From assembly GCF_004345005.1 (NCBI RefSeq), contig NZ_SMMX01000005.1, positions 124,001 through 188,000 of the forward strand: a DNA stretch of 64,000 bases, read 5' to 3'. The position numbers were made by a program, and so were the translations under genes. The notes under the pieces are model-generated. The model saw only the letters and a program-made list of their open reading frames with translations, was not told where the DNA came from and ran no database searches. Below are positions 25,413 to 33,499 of the stretch, in pieces; within the stretch, counting starts at the first letter, position 1, and each line of letters opens with the position of its first letter. Source of the stretch: Extibacter muris. GTDB lineage: Bacteria; Bacillota; Clostridia; Lachnospirales; Lachnospiraceae.

Positions 25413-25448
25413 TTTAAACCTGAACCTCAGATTTATACGGATCTGCAC

Positions 25449-26345
25449 TCATTCATTGTCCGCTGTAATCAATTGAGTAATCATCTTTTGAGATAATTTG
25501 ATGAATGCTTTGGAACTGGCGGAAAGTGTTTTTTCGGATAAAATACCAATTCCCAGAGTTCTCACGGAACAAGGCGAAACCGGTATTTTCTGAATATTTG
25601 TATCATGCCCCTTCAAAAACATACTGGGAAGCAGTCCGACTCCCAGACCCTTTTCTACCATTGGAATGATTGTGTGATCATCATGGCAGGTGAAACAGGT
25701 CATCGGTGTAACGCCGGCTTGAGCCAGTGCAGCACTTACATCGTGATCAACACCGTTTTCGGATGCAATAAAAGGATATTCTGCAAAAGCAGAGATCGGA
25801 AATGTTTTCTGATACTCTTCGGGTATGGAATATCCCTTGGGCAGAATTGCGTACAAAGAATCCCTTGCCAGTGAAAGAAACTTAAAATTCTGGTTCTTTT
25901 TCCAGCTCAGAAAACCAAAATCAATGCTTCCTTCATATAACCAGCGTTCTACATCACTGACACCGCCTTCACGGATACGGATGGCGATATTCGGATAAAG
26001 CTGCTGGTATTTCTGGATAATTTCCGGAAGCCATTGAGAAGCAATACTGCAATAGGTACCGATACTGAGAGAGCCGCGTTGAAGACCGAGAATGGAATCT
26101 ACAATGTCATCAAGTCGCTGATAGTGCGTGACGACCAGACGGATATAAGGCATGAGAAGTTCTCCTTCGGTGGTGAGTTCTACACCGTGTTTGGTACGCT
26201 TGATGATGGAAATTCCTATTTCAGATTCCAGTTTACTGATGGCGTGGCTGACACCGGATTGGGTATAACCCATCCGCTCGGCACTCAGCGTCAGATTGTT
26301 AGTATCTGCAACATCACAGAGTAATGCAAGCTTACTGATATCCAT
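25449..26345 (-). CDS. LysR-family regulator divergent from the reductase operon
   Basis: 298 residues: N-terminal winged helix (MDISKLALLCDVADTNNLTL, then SAERMGYTQSGVSHAISKLE) and a two-lobe effector domain (GSLSIGTYCSIASQWLPEII onward). Start chosen five bases after GGAGG; a longer start would place that site inside the gene. It is transcribed away from prdC with a 265-base shared control region, the classic arrangement for a LysR activator of the neighbouring operon. In C. difficile the prd genes are instead controlled by the sigma-54 activator PrdR, so the control here differs (comparison from knowledge). Confidence 0.85.
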   Translation of the reverse strand: MDISKLALLCDVADTNNLTLSAERMGYTQSGVSHAISKLESEIGISIIKRTKHGVELTTEGELLMPYIRLVVTHYQRLDDIVDSILGLQRGSLSIGTYCSIASQWLPEIIQKYQQLYPNIAIRIREGGVSDVERWLYEGSIDFGFLSWKKNQNFKFLSLARDSLYAILPKGYSIPEEYQKTFPISAFAEYPFIASENGVDHDVSAALAQAGVTPMTCFTCHDDHTIIPMVEKGLGVGLLPSMFLKGHDTNIQKIPVSPCSVRTLGIGILSEKTLSASSKAFIKLSQKMITQLITADNE

Positions 26346-26610
26346 ATAGACCTCCATTCTTAAAAATTTGTCAAGTCAAATTTTTGCCCTGAAAAAAATA
26401 ATGCCATTTATTTTGAGTAAAGGCATGATTTATCAGGACTTTTTCAGTTATGAAAGTTTTGCATGTCATATATTAAACAATGTCAGTTCCTTCATTGGTA
26501 ATTATAACATATAATCCAAACATAGACAAATAATTGCTGTGTGTATAAAGCACAAAAAGTGAAAAATCTACACAGATTATTGTGAAAAATTCAGAAAGGA
26601 GGTGCCGACG
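26346..26610. promoter_or_regulatory. Divergent control region between LysR and prdC
   Basis: AT-rich, with CATATAATCC (26507-26516) as a possible -10 and several T-N11-A-like LysR motifs. No single operator stands out. Confidence 0.4.
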
Positions 26611-27906
26611 ATGGAATTTGTTTTTGCACTTAAACAGCATGCGGGTGTGCCAGCCCAGCCGATTGTTTGTAAAGGAGTTAACATTGTAAGGGGGCAAATG
26701 ATTGCTGCGAAACCGAAAAACGCATTGGGAAGCAATATTTTCTCAAGTATCAATGGAAGAGTAACAGCAGTCGACGATTGTAATATCACAGTCGAAGAAT
26801 CCAACACAAATTATGCAGAGTACCGGAAACTGACAGGAAACTCTCCGGCAGAGCTGATCGAGGAAGCAGGAATCGTCGGATTGGGAGGTGCAGGTTTCCC
26901 TACATCCGTTAAATTGAATGTAAAATTTGACGGTGGCGGTGCTGTACTTGTCAATGCGGCAGAATGCGAACCAATACTTTCCCATAATATTGCAAGAATT
27001 GAAAAAGAACCGGAACATCTTATTGCTGGACTTAAGATCGTGATGGAACTGGTGAATGCCGAAAAAGGTATTATTGCAGAAAAAGGGATTCATAAAGAAG
27101 CAATCGCAAAATTAAAAGAAGAGATCACGGAAAAGAATATTGAAATTTCCGAGCTTGAAAATATTTATCCAATGGGCGAAGAGCGTGCTGTTGTGCGTGA
27201 AACTCTTGGAATCTTACTGGAACCGAAACAGCTTCCGATGGCTGCAAATGCAATTGTGATCAACGCAGAGACAGTTCTTCGAATCCGTGAGGCAGTAGAA
27301 GACAAGAAACCGTTGATCGATAAAGATATGACGGTTGCAGGAAAACTGAAAGAAGATGCATCTGTGCATATTTTCTTTGATATTCCAATCGGCATGAAAG
27401 TTGCGGATGTCATTGAGAAAGCAGGAGGTCTGGGAGAAGAATACGGCGAGCTTATTATGGGCGGACCATTCACCGGAAAGAGAACGTCAATGGAGGCTTC
27501 TGTTATAAAGACGACAGGAGGCATTATTGCAGCGGAAGAATTTCTTCCGGGACCGAAAAAAATCGGACTGCTTGTCTGTGCATGTGGTGCCAATAAAGAA
27601 CGTCTGGAAGAACAGGCGAAGAGCATGGGCTCAGAGGTTGTAGGCGTTGAATATTGCAAACAGGCAAAAGAATTGAAAAACAGCCGTAAATGTGAGAATC
27701 CGGGACGTTGTCCTGGACAGGTACAGAAGGTTATGCAGCTGAAAAAAGACGGAGCCCAGGCGGTTCTGATCAGCAACTGTACCGATTGCAGTAATACGGT
27801 AATGTCATGTGCTCCACAGCTTAAATTACCGGTTTACCATTGCACAGACGGTGCACTGAGAGCGGTAAATCATAAGCTGATAAGAAGATTTAAAAAGGAC
27901 GAATAA
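26611..27906 (+). CDS. prdC: PrdC-like electron-transfer protein (RnfC-type), cysteine variant
   Basis: 431 residues, RnfC-like flavin/iron-sulfur protein that passes electrons to D-proline reductase. GIVGLGGAGFPTSVKLNVK is the RnfC NADH/flavin-type signature, followed by AAECEPILSHN. Late in the chain comes LLVCACGANKERL: in C. difficile PrdC the second of these Cys positions (here Cys325, codon TGT) is selenocysteine. Further cysteines occur in CENPGRCPG and NCTDCSNTVMSCAP. The ATG is eight bases after AAAGGAGG. First gene of the operon. Confidence 0.85.
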   Translation: MEFVFALKQHAGVPAQPIVCKGVNIVRGQMIAAKPKNALGSNIFSSINGRVTAVDDCNITVEESNTNYAEYRKLTGNSPAELIEEAGIVGLGGAGFPTSVKLNVKFDGGGAVLVNAAECEPILSHNIARIEKEPEHLIAGLKIVMELVNAEKGIIAEKGIHKEAIAKLKEEITEKNIEISELENIYPMGEERAVVRETLGILLEPKQLPMAANAIVINAETVLRIREAVEDKKPLIDKDMTVAGKLKEDASVHIFFDIPIGMKVADVIEKAGGLGEEYGELIMGGPFTGKRTSMEASVIKTTGGIIAAEEFLPGPKKIGLLVCACGANKERLEEQAKSMGSEVVGVEYCKQAKELKNSRKCENPGRCPGQVQKVMQLKKDGAQAVLISNCTDCSNTVMSCAPQLKLPVYHCTDGALRAVNHKLIRRFKKDE

Positions 27907-27920
27907 AGGGAGGTAGTAAA

Positions 27921-29705
27921 ATGTCTATTACACAGGAAACATTGCAGCAGCATTTAAAGGATCCGGCAATCTTCTGCTGTAGAAGAGAGAAAGGACTTGT
28001 GATCAGCGCAGCAGATCTGGAGGATCCGGGACTGTTCGAAGACATGCAGGAGGCAGGTCTTTTAACACTCACACCGGACGGACTTCGCATTGAACAGGTA
28101 ATTGGCTGCACATTACTTCAGGATGTTGAAGCACTTACACCGATTACAAAAGATGTGCTTGACAAAGTGAACGAAGTTAAAGGGGAAAAAGCAGAGGAAC
28201 CGGCTGCAGTAGAAGAAGCAGCACCGGCACCGGTAGTACAGCCAATTACAGGAGGTAACGGAATGATTCATATTGAAATCGGAAAAGCAGAGAAATTTGA
28301 TGGATTAAAACTGGACGTACCAGTATTTGCAGGTGGAGTACCGGCAGCACCGGCACCGGCAGCAGTACCAGTTGACGAAAAAACAGGTGAGAAAACAGTA
28401 ATCAGAAGTCTGATTAAAAAACACATTAAAATTTCAGATGTTAAACTCGGAGATGAAACATCTATCAAAGATGGTGTAATCACAATCAACAAAGACATCG
28501 TAAATGACGCTGTAAAAGAAGACGTTCTCTGTAAAAGTCTGGAACTCGAAGTAATCCATCCGGATGAAAGACATATCTACACAGAGACAATCATGGACGT
28601 TTGCCCAATCGCTACAAAGGTAGAAGGTGTACTTGGAGAAGGTATCACAAAAGTAGCTGATGGTGTTGTATTCATGCTGACAGGTGTGGATGAAGATGGA
28701 GTTCAGGTACATGAGTTCGGATCTTCAGAAGGATACCTTGATGAGAAAATGTATTTCGGACATCCCGGATGTGCAGATGAAAATGATATCATCATCCGTT
28801 GCCATGCTGTAATCCAGAGATTATCAGGAATGACAAGACCTGGCCCGTTTGCAGCACACAAATGTCAGGATTATATCGTACAGGCAATCCGTAATGAGCT
28901 TAAAAAATACGACGGCGAAATCGTTCGTGAGGAGCTTTGCGAGGATGTAAGAAGAGTTGGAAATCCAAGAGTTGCTCTTGTTAAAGAAATCATGGGACAG
29001 GGAGCTATGCATGACAACGTACTTTGCCCAGAAGAGCCATGTGGAATCAAAGGCGGACAGAAGAACGTTGACTGTGGAAACGTACCGATCTTGTTAACAC
29101 CAAACCAGGTAAGAGATGGATCCATCCATGCACTTACATGTATCGGACCAGCTACAAAAGAAATGACACGTCATTACATCAGAGAGCCACTCGTAGAAGG
29201 TCTTGCTGCAGATGACGAACTGGATCTGATCGGTGTTATCTGTGTAGGATCTCCTCAGGTTAACGATGAGAAACTCTGGGTATCTGAAAGACTTGGATCA
29301 TTAATGGAAAGCATGAACCTTGATGGTGTTATTATTACAACAGAAGGTTTCGGAAACAACCATATCGATTTCATCCAGCATATCGGACAGGCTGGTAAGA
29401 GAGGTGTTCCGGTAGTAGGAGTTTCCTTCTGTGCATACCAGGGACAGCTTGTTGTTGGTAACGAGTACGCAGATGCTATGGTTGAAGAGAACATGGATAA
29501 AGGTGGATTCGAGAATGATATCGCAGGTACATCCTGTGTAACACCTGAAGTTGCAGTACGTGCGATTCAGATGCTCAAGAACAAGATGGCAGGCGTTCCG
29601 ATTAAACCAGCTGAGAAGAAATGGAATAATGATGTTATCAATGCAAATAACAGATTATTAGGTCTTCCGGAAACAAAACTTGTAGAAAGTGGAACACTGC
29701 ACTAA
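27921..29705 (+). CDS. prdA: PrdA-like D-proline reductase proprotein (pyruvoyl-forming)
   Basis: 594 residues. Homologous to PrdA, which cleaves itself at a Thr-Cys bond to give a large N-terminal chain and a small chain capped by a pyruvoyl group, the site of substrate binding. The candidate bond is Thr406-Cys407 in GSIHALTCIGPATKEM; cleavage would leave chains of 406 and 188 residues, matching the 45 and 23 kDa subunits known. An Ala/Pro/Glu-rich linker (near 90-125) follows the N-terminal module with CCRREKG. Downstream of the cut are EGFGNNHIDFIQHIG and GVSFCAYQGQLVVGNEY. The stop overlaps the next ATG. Confidence 0.9.
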   Translation: MSITQETLQQHLKDPAIFCCRREKGLVISAADLEDPGLFEDMQEAGLLTLTPDGLRIEQVIGCTLLQDVEALTPITKDVLDKVNEVKGEKAEEPAAVEEAAPAPVVQPITGGNGMIHIEIGKAEKFDGLKLDVPVFAGGVPAAPAPAAVPVDEKTGEKTVIRSLIKKHIKISDVKLGDETSIKDGVITINKDIVNDAVKEDVLCKSLELEVIHPDERHIYTETIMDVCPIATKVEGVLGEGITKVADGVVFMLTGVDEDGVQVHEFGSSEGYLDEKMYFGHPGCADENDIIIRCHAVIQRLSGMTRPGPFAAHKCQDYIVQAIRNELKKYDGEIVREELCEDVRRVGNPRVALVKEIMGQGAMHDNVLCPEEPCGIKGGQKNVDCGNVPILLTPNQVRDGSIHALTCIGPATKEMTRHYIREPLVEGLAADDELDLIGVICVGSPQVNDEKLWVSERLGSLMESMNLDGVIITTEGFGNNHIDFIQHIGQAGKRGVPVVGVSFCAYQGQLVVGNEYADAMVEENMDKGGFENDIAGTSCVTPEVAVRAIQMLKNKMAGVPIKPAEKKWNNDVINANNRLLGLPETKLVESGTLH

Positions 29706-30133
29706 TGGATTACATAATTAACCCTGTAAAAATGGGCGGCCTTGTAAAAAAAGTGACGGATGGAATGTTAAAAATTCATCTACATGGAAGATTAGGTGTT
29801 TTTATAGTACCCGAGAGCCTTGTTATCGACGATACGCCGATCGAGCCGGGACATGATCTTGAATTTTATTTCAGCTATATCCAGATTGTAGAAGATCCGT
29901 ACGATTACGATGATTCAGATATGACAACTGATCACGAGCCGCAGCCATGCCTTGTAGGCGGCAAAATAACAGAAGTAAATGACACTGCGATCAGTGTAGC
30001 CATCATGAATAATAAAGGAACGATCAACGTTCCCCGCAGATGGGCATTTACACCAGTTGAACTGCAGGTAGGACAGGATGTAGAGTTTTATTTTAGCTGT
30101 ATGAAAATTATAGGAAAAAAAAAATACCGATAG
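29705..30133 (+). CDS. CBO2463/CBO2479-domain protein of the proline-reductase cluster
   Basis: 142 residues made of two similar halves: LVKKVTDGMLKIHLHGRLGV then DLEFYFSYIQIVED, and GKITEVNDTAISVAIMNNKG then DVEFYFSCMKIIG. Each half looks like a small beta barrel. Proteins of this double-barrel type occur in clostridial prd loci (CBO2463/CBO2479 naming, from memory). The role is unknown, possibly assembly of the reductase. Its start overlaps the prdA stop by one base. Confidence 0.6.
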   Translation: MDYIINPVKMGGLVKKVTDGMLKIHLHGRLGVFIVPESLVIDDTPIEPGHDLEFYFSYIQIVEDPYDYDDSDMTTDHEPQPCLVGGKITEVNDTAISVAIMNNKGTINVPRRWAFTPVELQVGQDVEFYFSCMKIIGKKKYR

Positions 30134-30156
30134 AATCAGTCTAAGGAGGTAATACA

Positions 30157-30882
30157 ATGAAATTAACAGTAAAAGAAGGCATGCAGTCAGAAATCTTCGT
30201 TCCGGTTACACCAAAGCCGGTATTTACAGAATTAAAGAAACCATTAAGCGAGTGTAAAGTTGCATTTATCACAGCAGGTGGAATTCATAAAAAAGACCAG
30301 ACTCCATTTAACACATCAGGAGATTTCGGTTACCGTACAATTCCATTTGACACACCATCTGATCAGTTAATGGTTACACATGGTGGATTTGATAACTCCG
30401 ATATCAACAAAGACGTAAATGCAATGTTCCCGATCGATCGTCTTCATGAACTGGTAGACGAAGGATTTATCGGATCTCTTGCAAATGAGACATACACATT
30501 CATGGGCGGCGGCGGAAACGTTGAGAAATTCAAAGGTGAAACAGGACCGGAGATTGCTCGTAAATTAAAAGAGCAGGGTGTAGATATCGTTCTTTGTACA
30601 GGTGGATGTGGAACATGTCATCGTTCCGCAACAATCGTTACAAGATGCTGTGAAGAGGCTGGTATGAGCTGTGTAGTTATCGCTGCACTTCCACCAATCG
30701 CAAGACAGCAGGGTGCACCTAGAATCACAGCACCTCATGTGCCGATCGGATCAAACGCAGGAGAGCCAAACAACATTCCAATGCAGATTGCAATCTTAAA
30801 AGAGTCTCTGGAATGGGTTCGTGATTGTCCGAGCTTTAACCAGACAAAGATTCTGCCATACGAATATCGCCATAATGTATAA
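30157..30882 (+). CDS. prdB: PrdB-like D-proline reductase catalytic subunit, cysteine instead of selenocysteine
   Basis: 241 residues, equal in size to PrdB. The redox motif is CTGGCGTCHRSATIVTR: Cys151 (codon TGT, 30607-30609) stands where C. sticklandii and C. difficile PrdB have a UGA-encoded selenocysteine, with Cys154 as partner. The selenol/thiol attacks the alpha C-N bond of proline held on the PrdA pyruvoyl group. Further family text: AFITAGGIHKKDQTPFN, GGFDNSDINKDVNAMFPIDR and the GRD/PRD-typical PPIARQQGAPRI. AAGGAGG precedes the ATG. No in-frame TGA exists, so no Sec insertion is needed. Confidence 0.9.
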   Translation: MKLTVKEGMQSEIFVPVTPKPVFTELKKPLSECKVAFITAGGIHKKDQTPFNTSGDFGYRTIPFDTPSDQLMVTHGGFDNSDINKDVNAMFPIDRLHELVDEGFIGSLANETYTFMGGGGNVEKFKGETGPEIARKLKEQGVDIVLCTGGCGTCHRSATIVTRCCEEAGMSCVVIAALPPIARQQGAPRITAPHVPIGSNAGEPNNIPMQIAILKESLEWVRDCPSFNQTKILPYEYRHNV

Positions 30883-30914
30883 AAATATCATTTATTGTTA
30901 GAAAGGTGATACAA

Positions 30915-30950
30915 AACGAAGAGGCTGTCAGAAGAGATAGCCTCTTCGTT
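30915..30950 (+). terminator. Perfect hairpin between prdB and the prdE/prdD fusion gene
   Basis: AACGAAGAGGCT / AGCCTCTTCGTT, 12 bp without mismatch, 12-base loop, but no T-run after it (GTACTAAAG). More likely an mRNA-stability or partial-termination element than a full stop. Confidence 0.6.
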
Positions 30951-31040
30951 GTACTAAAGTAGCGATTTGAGATACAATTCCAAACTCTTGAAAAATCAGA
31001 TTTCGGAAGTATATTTAGATCAAAATGAAGGAGGATGTTT

Positions 31041-32297
31041 ATGGGACTGGGACCAAGTATTAAAATGACATCTTTACATCACTACAGATGTCCGGTGACA
31101 GCGGAAATCGTAAAAAATGATGATCTGGAATATGCAGGCATTATTGTAGATGGAGTCTCAGAGGTGTGTGATGATAAGATCTACACAGCAAAACGTGTAG
31201 GAGATATCGCACAGGTTCTGCGCGCAGACGGCGCGATCGTCGCAATCGACGGCTGGGGCAATCATCATGTAGATTTCGTGAATGTGATCGAGCAGCTGGG
31301 AATACGCGGAATACCAAGTGTAGGACTCAGTTATATCGGTCAGCAGGGAAGACTGGTTTGTACGAATAACTACGTGGATTGTGTTGTAGATTTTAATAAG
31401 AATATATCCGGATATGAATCGTGTGTAGTCGGAGACAACAACCTGACAGAATATGATGCAATGAAAGCAGTGGCTCTGCTCAAGAACAAACTCAGAAAAG
31501 CCGAAAAATACGATTCGGACCAGAAGGATGATTCTGCAGGAAATGCACAGACACTCAGACGGCTGACCAGAAAAACATTTCATATAAAAGAAGTGAGATT
31601 CGGTGATGAAACGAAGATCGAAGCCGGAGTTCTTACGATTCGTAAAGGTCTTGAAAAGTCTCTGATCATGCAGGAAGCAAGGATCAAAGATATTCAGGTG
31701 AAAATACTCGAGCCGGGCGAAAATGACATGTTTGTGAATTCAAATCTGGATTATTCTCCGATTGCATGCAAAGTTCGTGGTGAACTTGGAGAAGGTGTGA
31801 CCCATCTTCTGTCTGGTGTGACGGTAATGATTACCGGAGTAGAAGATAAGAGTGGCTTCCAGCCTTCGAACATCGGATCATCTGAAGGTGTTTTGAAAAA
31901 CCAGGTGGTTCTGGATCGTGCGGGTACGCCGGCATCTTCTGATTACATTCTTCATATCGATGTTCTCTTTGAAGAAGGAGAGGGAAGAACAGCAGAGGGT
32001 ATTATGGCAGCTCATCGGGCGGCAGACTGGATCGTACAGGATATTCGTAAAGTTCTGAAGGATTTTCAAAACATGGCCTACACAAGAGAAGAGTTTACGG
32101 ATGTGGCAAGACCTGGAAAACCGAGGATCATTCAGGTGAAAATTGTGTCTGGCCTTGGAAATATGTATGATTCGTCTATGTTCCCTTATGAGCCGGCAGG
32201 CTTCCTTGGCAGTCACAATATGATGGATTCCAAGAATATTCCTTATGTGATCACTCCGAATCAGGGAAGAGACGGAGCAATCCATTCGCTGTTATAG
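31041..32297 (+). CDS. PrdE-PrdD fusion: circularly permuted, cleavage-incompetent PrdA paralogue
   Basis: 418 residues. The N-terminal part (MGLGPSIKMTSLHHYRCPV, GIIVDGVSEVCDDKIYTAKR, DGWGNHHVDFVNVIEQLGIR, GLSYIGQQGRLVCTNNYVDC) aligns with PrdA after its cleavage site. From about residue 170 (RRLTRKTFHIKEVRFGDETK, NLDYSPIACKVRGELGEGVT, TAEGIMAAHRAADWIVQDIR) it aligns with PrdA before the site. It ends ITPNQGRDGAIHSLL, exactly where PrdA has HALT before the cut. So it is PrdA with its halves swapped at the cut, without the Thr-Cys pair. C. difficile has separate PrdE and PrdD genes for these parts. Start: the ATG six bases after GGAGG. Confidence 0.85.
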   Translation: MGLGPSIKMTSLHHYRCPVTAEIVKNDDLEYAGIIVDGVSEVCDDKIYTAKRVGDIAQVLRADGAIVAIDGWGNHHVDFVNVIEQLGIRGIPSVGLSYIGQQGRLVCTNNYVDCVVDFNKNISGYESCVVGDNNLTEYDAMKAVALLKNKLRKAEKYDSDQKDDSAGNAQTLRRLTRKTFHIKEVRFGDETKIEAGVLTIRKGLEKSLIMQEARIKDIQVKILEPGENDMFVNSNLDYSPIACKVRGELGEGVTHLLSGVTVMITGVEDKSGFQPSNIGSSEGVLKNQVVLDRAGTPASSDYILHIDVLFEEGEGRTAEGIMAAHRAADWIVQDIRKVLKDFQNMAYTREEFTDVARPGKPRIIQVKIVSGLGNMYDSSMFPYEPAGFLGSHNMMDSKNIPYVITPNQGRDGAIHSLL

Positions 32298-32313
32298 AGG
32301 CTTATAGTAAAGC

Positions 32314-32533
32314 GGTATTTGGTGGCTTTGAGTGCGTTTTTCATTGATAGCCACCAGATTCTTAAGTGGCATTGAGATTTGGGTCTCACGCGACAGAAAT
32401 CTGTGAACCGTGTCAGGTCGGGAACGAAGCAGCACTAAGCAGAACCTTCTGGGTGCCGTGAGGGTCCCTGGGTTGAGTTAACTGCAGGAGTAACGTCTGG
32501 GGATACGTTCGAAGTGTGATGCACATGAAATAA
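32314..32533 (+). ncRNA. ffs: Signal recognition particle RNA (large bacterial type)
   Basis: Core of helix 8 is plain: GTGTCAGGTCGGGAACGAAGCAGCAC, the Ffh-binding motif with the conserved GGAA-type tetraloop side and AGCAG. GGGTCTCACG and CGTGAGGGTCCC pair as the long helix 5. An Alu-like 5' part (TGGTGGC...GCCACCA) lies upstream, as in large Gram-positive SRP RNAs. The ends are approximate. Confidence 0.85.
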
Positions 32534-32649
32534 AAGACAACATAAGAATTACCAAAGTATAATATATTTAATATGATGAAAAAGGAGGGAGAAGCTGAAA
32601 AGTTTCTCCCTTTGCTGTATCTGATTAGCAGCAAAAGCGGGAGGGGGAG

Positions 32650-32934
32650 ATTCTGCTGAAAACAATTCTGGCAGCAGTCAATGCCAAATACATACATTCC
32701 AATCTGGCGGTTTACTGCCTGCGCGCATATGCCGGAGAACATCTGGCAGAAGAAGGCGCGGAGGAGATCCGGATTGCACAATACATGATCAATCAGCCGG
32801 TGGAATCCATCATTCAGGATTTGTATCTGCAGAAACCGCAGATCCTCTGTTTCTCCTGCTATATCTGGAATATCCGATTTGTGGAGGAATGTAGAGAGTT
32901 GTTTGCCAGAAATATTCGACAAAATTATAAATAA
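32650..32934 (+). pseudogene. N-terminal fragment of a B12-binding radical SAM protein
   Basis: The frame reads KTILAAVNAKYIHSNLAVYC, then IAQYMINQPVESIIQDLY and PQILCFSCYIWNIRFVEECR. This is the cobalamin-binding N-terminus of the DUF4080 radical SAM family that often follows the SRP RNA gene in Lachnospiraceae (from memory). It stops after RQNYK, before the radical SAM domain with its CxxxCxxC cluster. No ATG precedes it; ATT or CTG after GGGAGGGGGAG would be needed. The rest of the gene is absent, replaced by AT-rich sequence. Confidence 0.7.
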
Positions 32935-33002
32935 GAGTACTCAAATAAAATCGACAAGAAAAAATTTATCGGATGAAATTAAAAATAAGATGTCAATAAT
33001 TA

Positions 33003-33185
33003 TTGTTACACAACTCTTACGTACATAATTGTTATAAATCTTTTAGTCCAGAAGTTCCGCTTATTTTAAAAAGTACAAAAGAAAAGTTGCATCTGTTAAA
33101 AAAGCGAACAGGAGAAACTTATATTTCTAAAGTAGGAATAGAGGCATTTGCTAAAAACCAATATCTTGAATTAAGCAACAAGTGA
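33003..33185 (+). CDS. Short hypothetical ORF in AT-rich insert
   Basis: 60 residues, MLHNSYVHNCYKSFSPEVPL to QYLELSNK, lysine-rich. No recognised domain. The base composition is much more AT-rich than the genes to its right, suggesting foreign origin. No good ribosome site was found. It may be the tail of a lost gene in the sequence that cut the radical SAM gene. Confidence 0.3.
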   Translation: MLHNSYVHNCYKSFSPEVPLILKSTKEKLHLLKKRTGETYISKVGIEAFAKNQYLELSNK

Positions 33186-33499
33186 TAATCCAGTTATGCT
33201 ATAAAATGAAAAGCTAAAATCATATAAAATGGAAGTTAATATAACTGACAGTAATAATTTTGAAATATGTTTCCGGTTCCTGTGGTGTGGTAAGGAAAAT
33301 GGACGAAGGCCTTTCATAGTTGAATATATTGTGATAATTTCAGGTTATTTTTTAATAATATACTTTTGTAATAAGTGATATAATCATAATGTGATATGGG
33401 GGAGATGTCAAGGGGAATACCATGTCCGAATATGGCGGGATTTCAGAATGGAAATGCAGTATAGTGGTGATAAGGATGATTAGGACGGGAGGATGTGCC
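33186..33499. other. AT-rich gap before the ada-like gene
   Basis: No gene found. GTGATATAATCAT (33376-33388) is a likely -10 region for the downstream ada-like gene. Confidence 0.45.
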
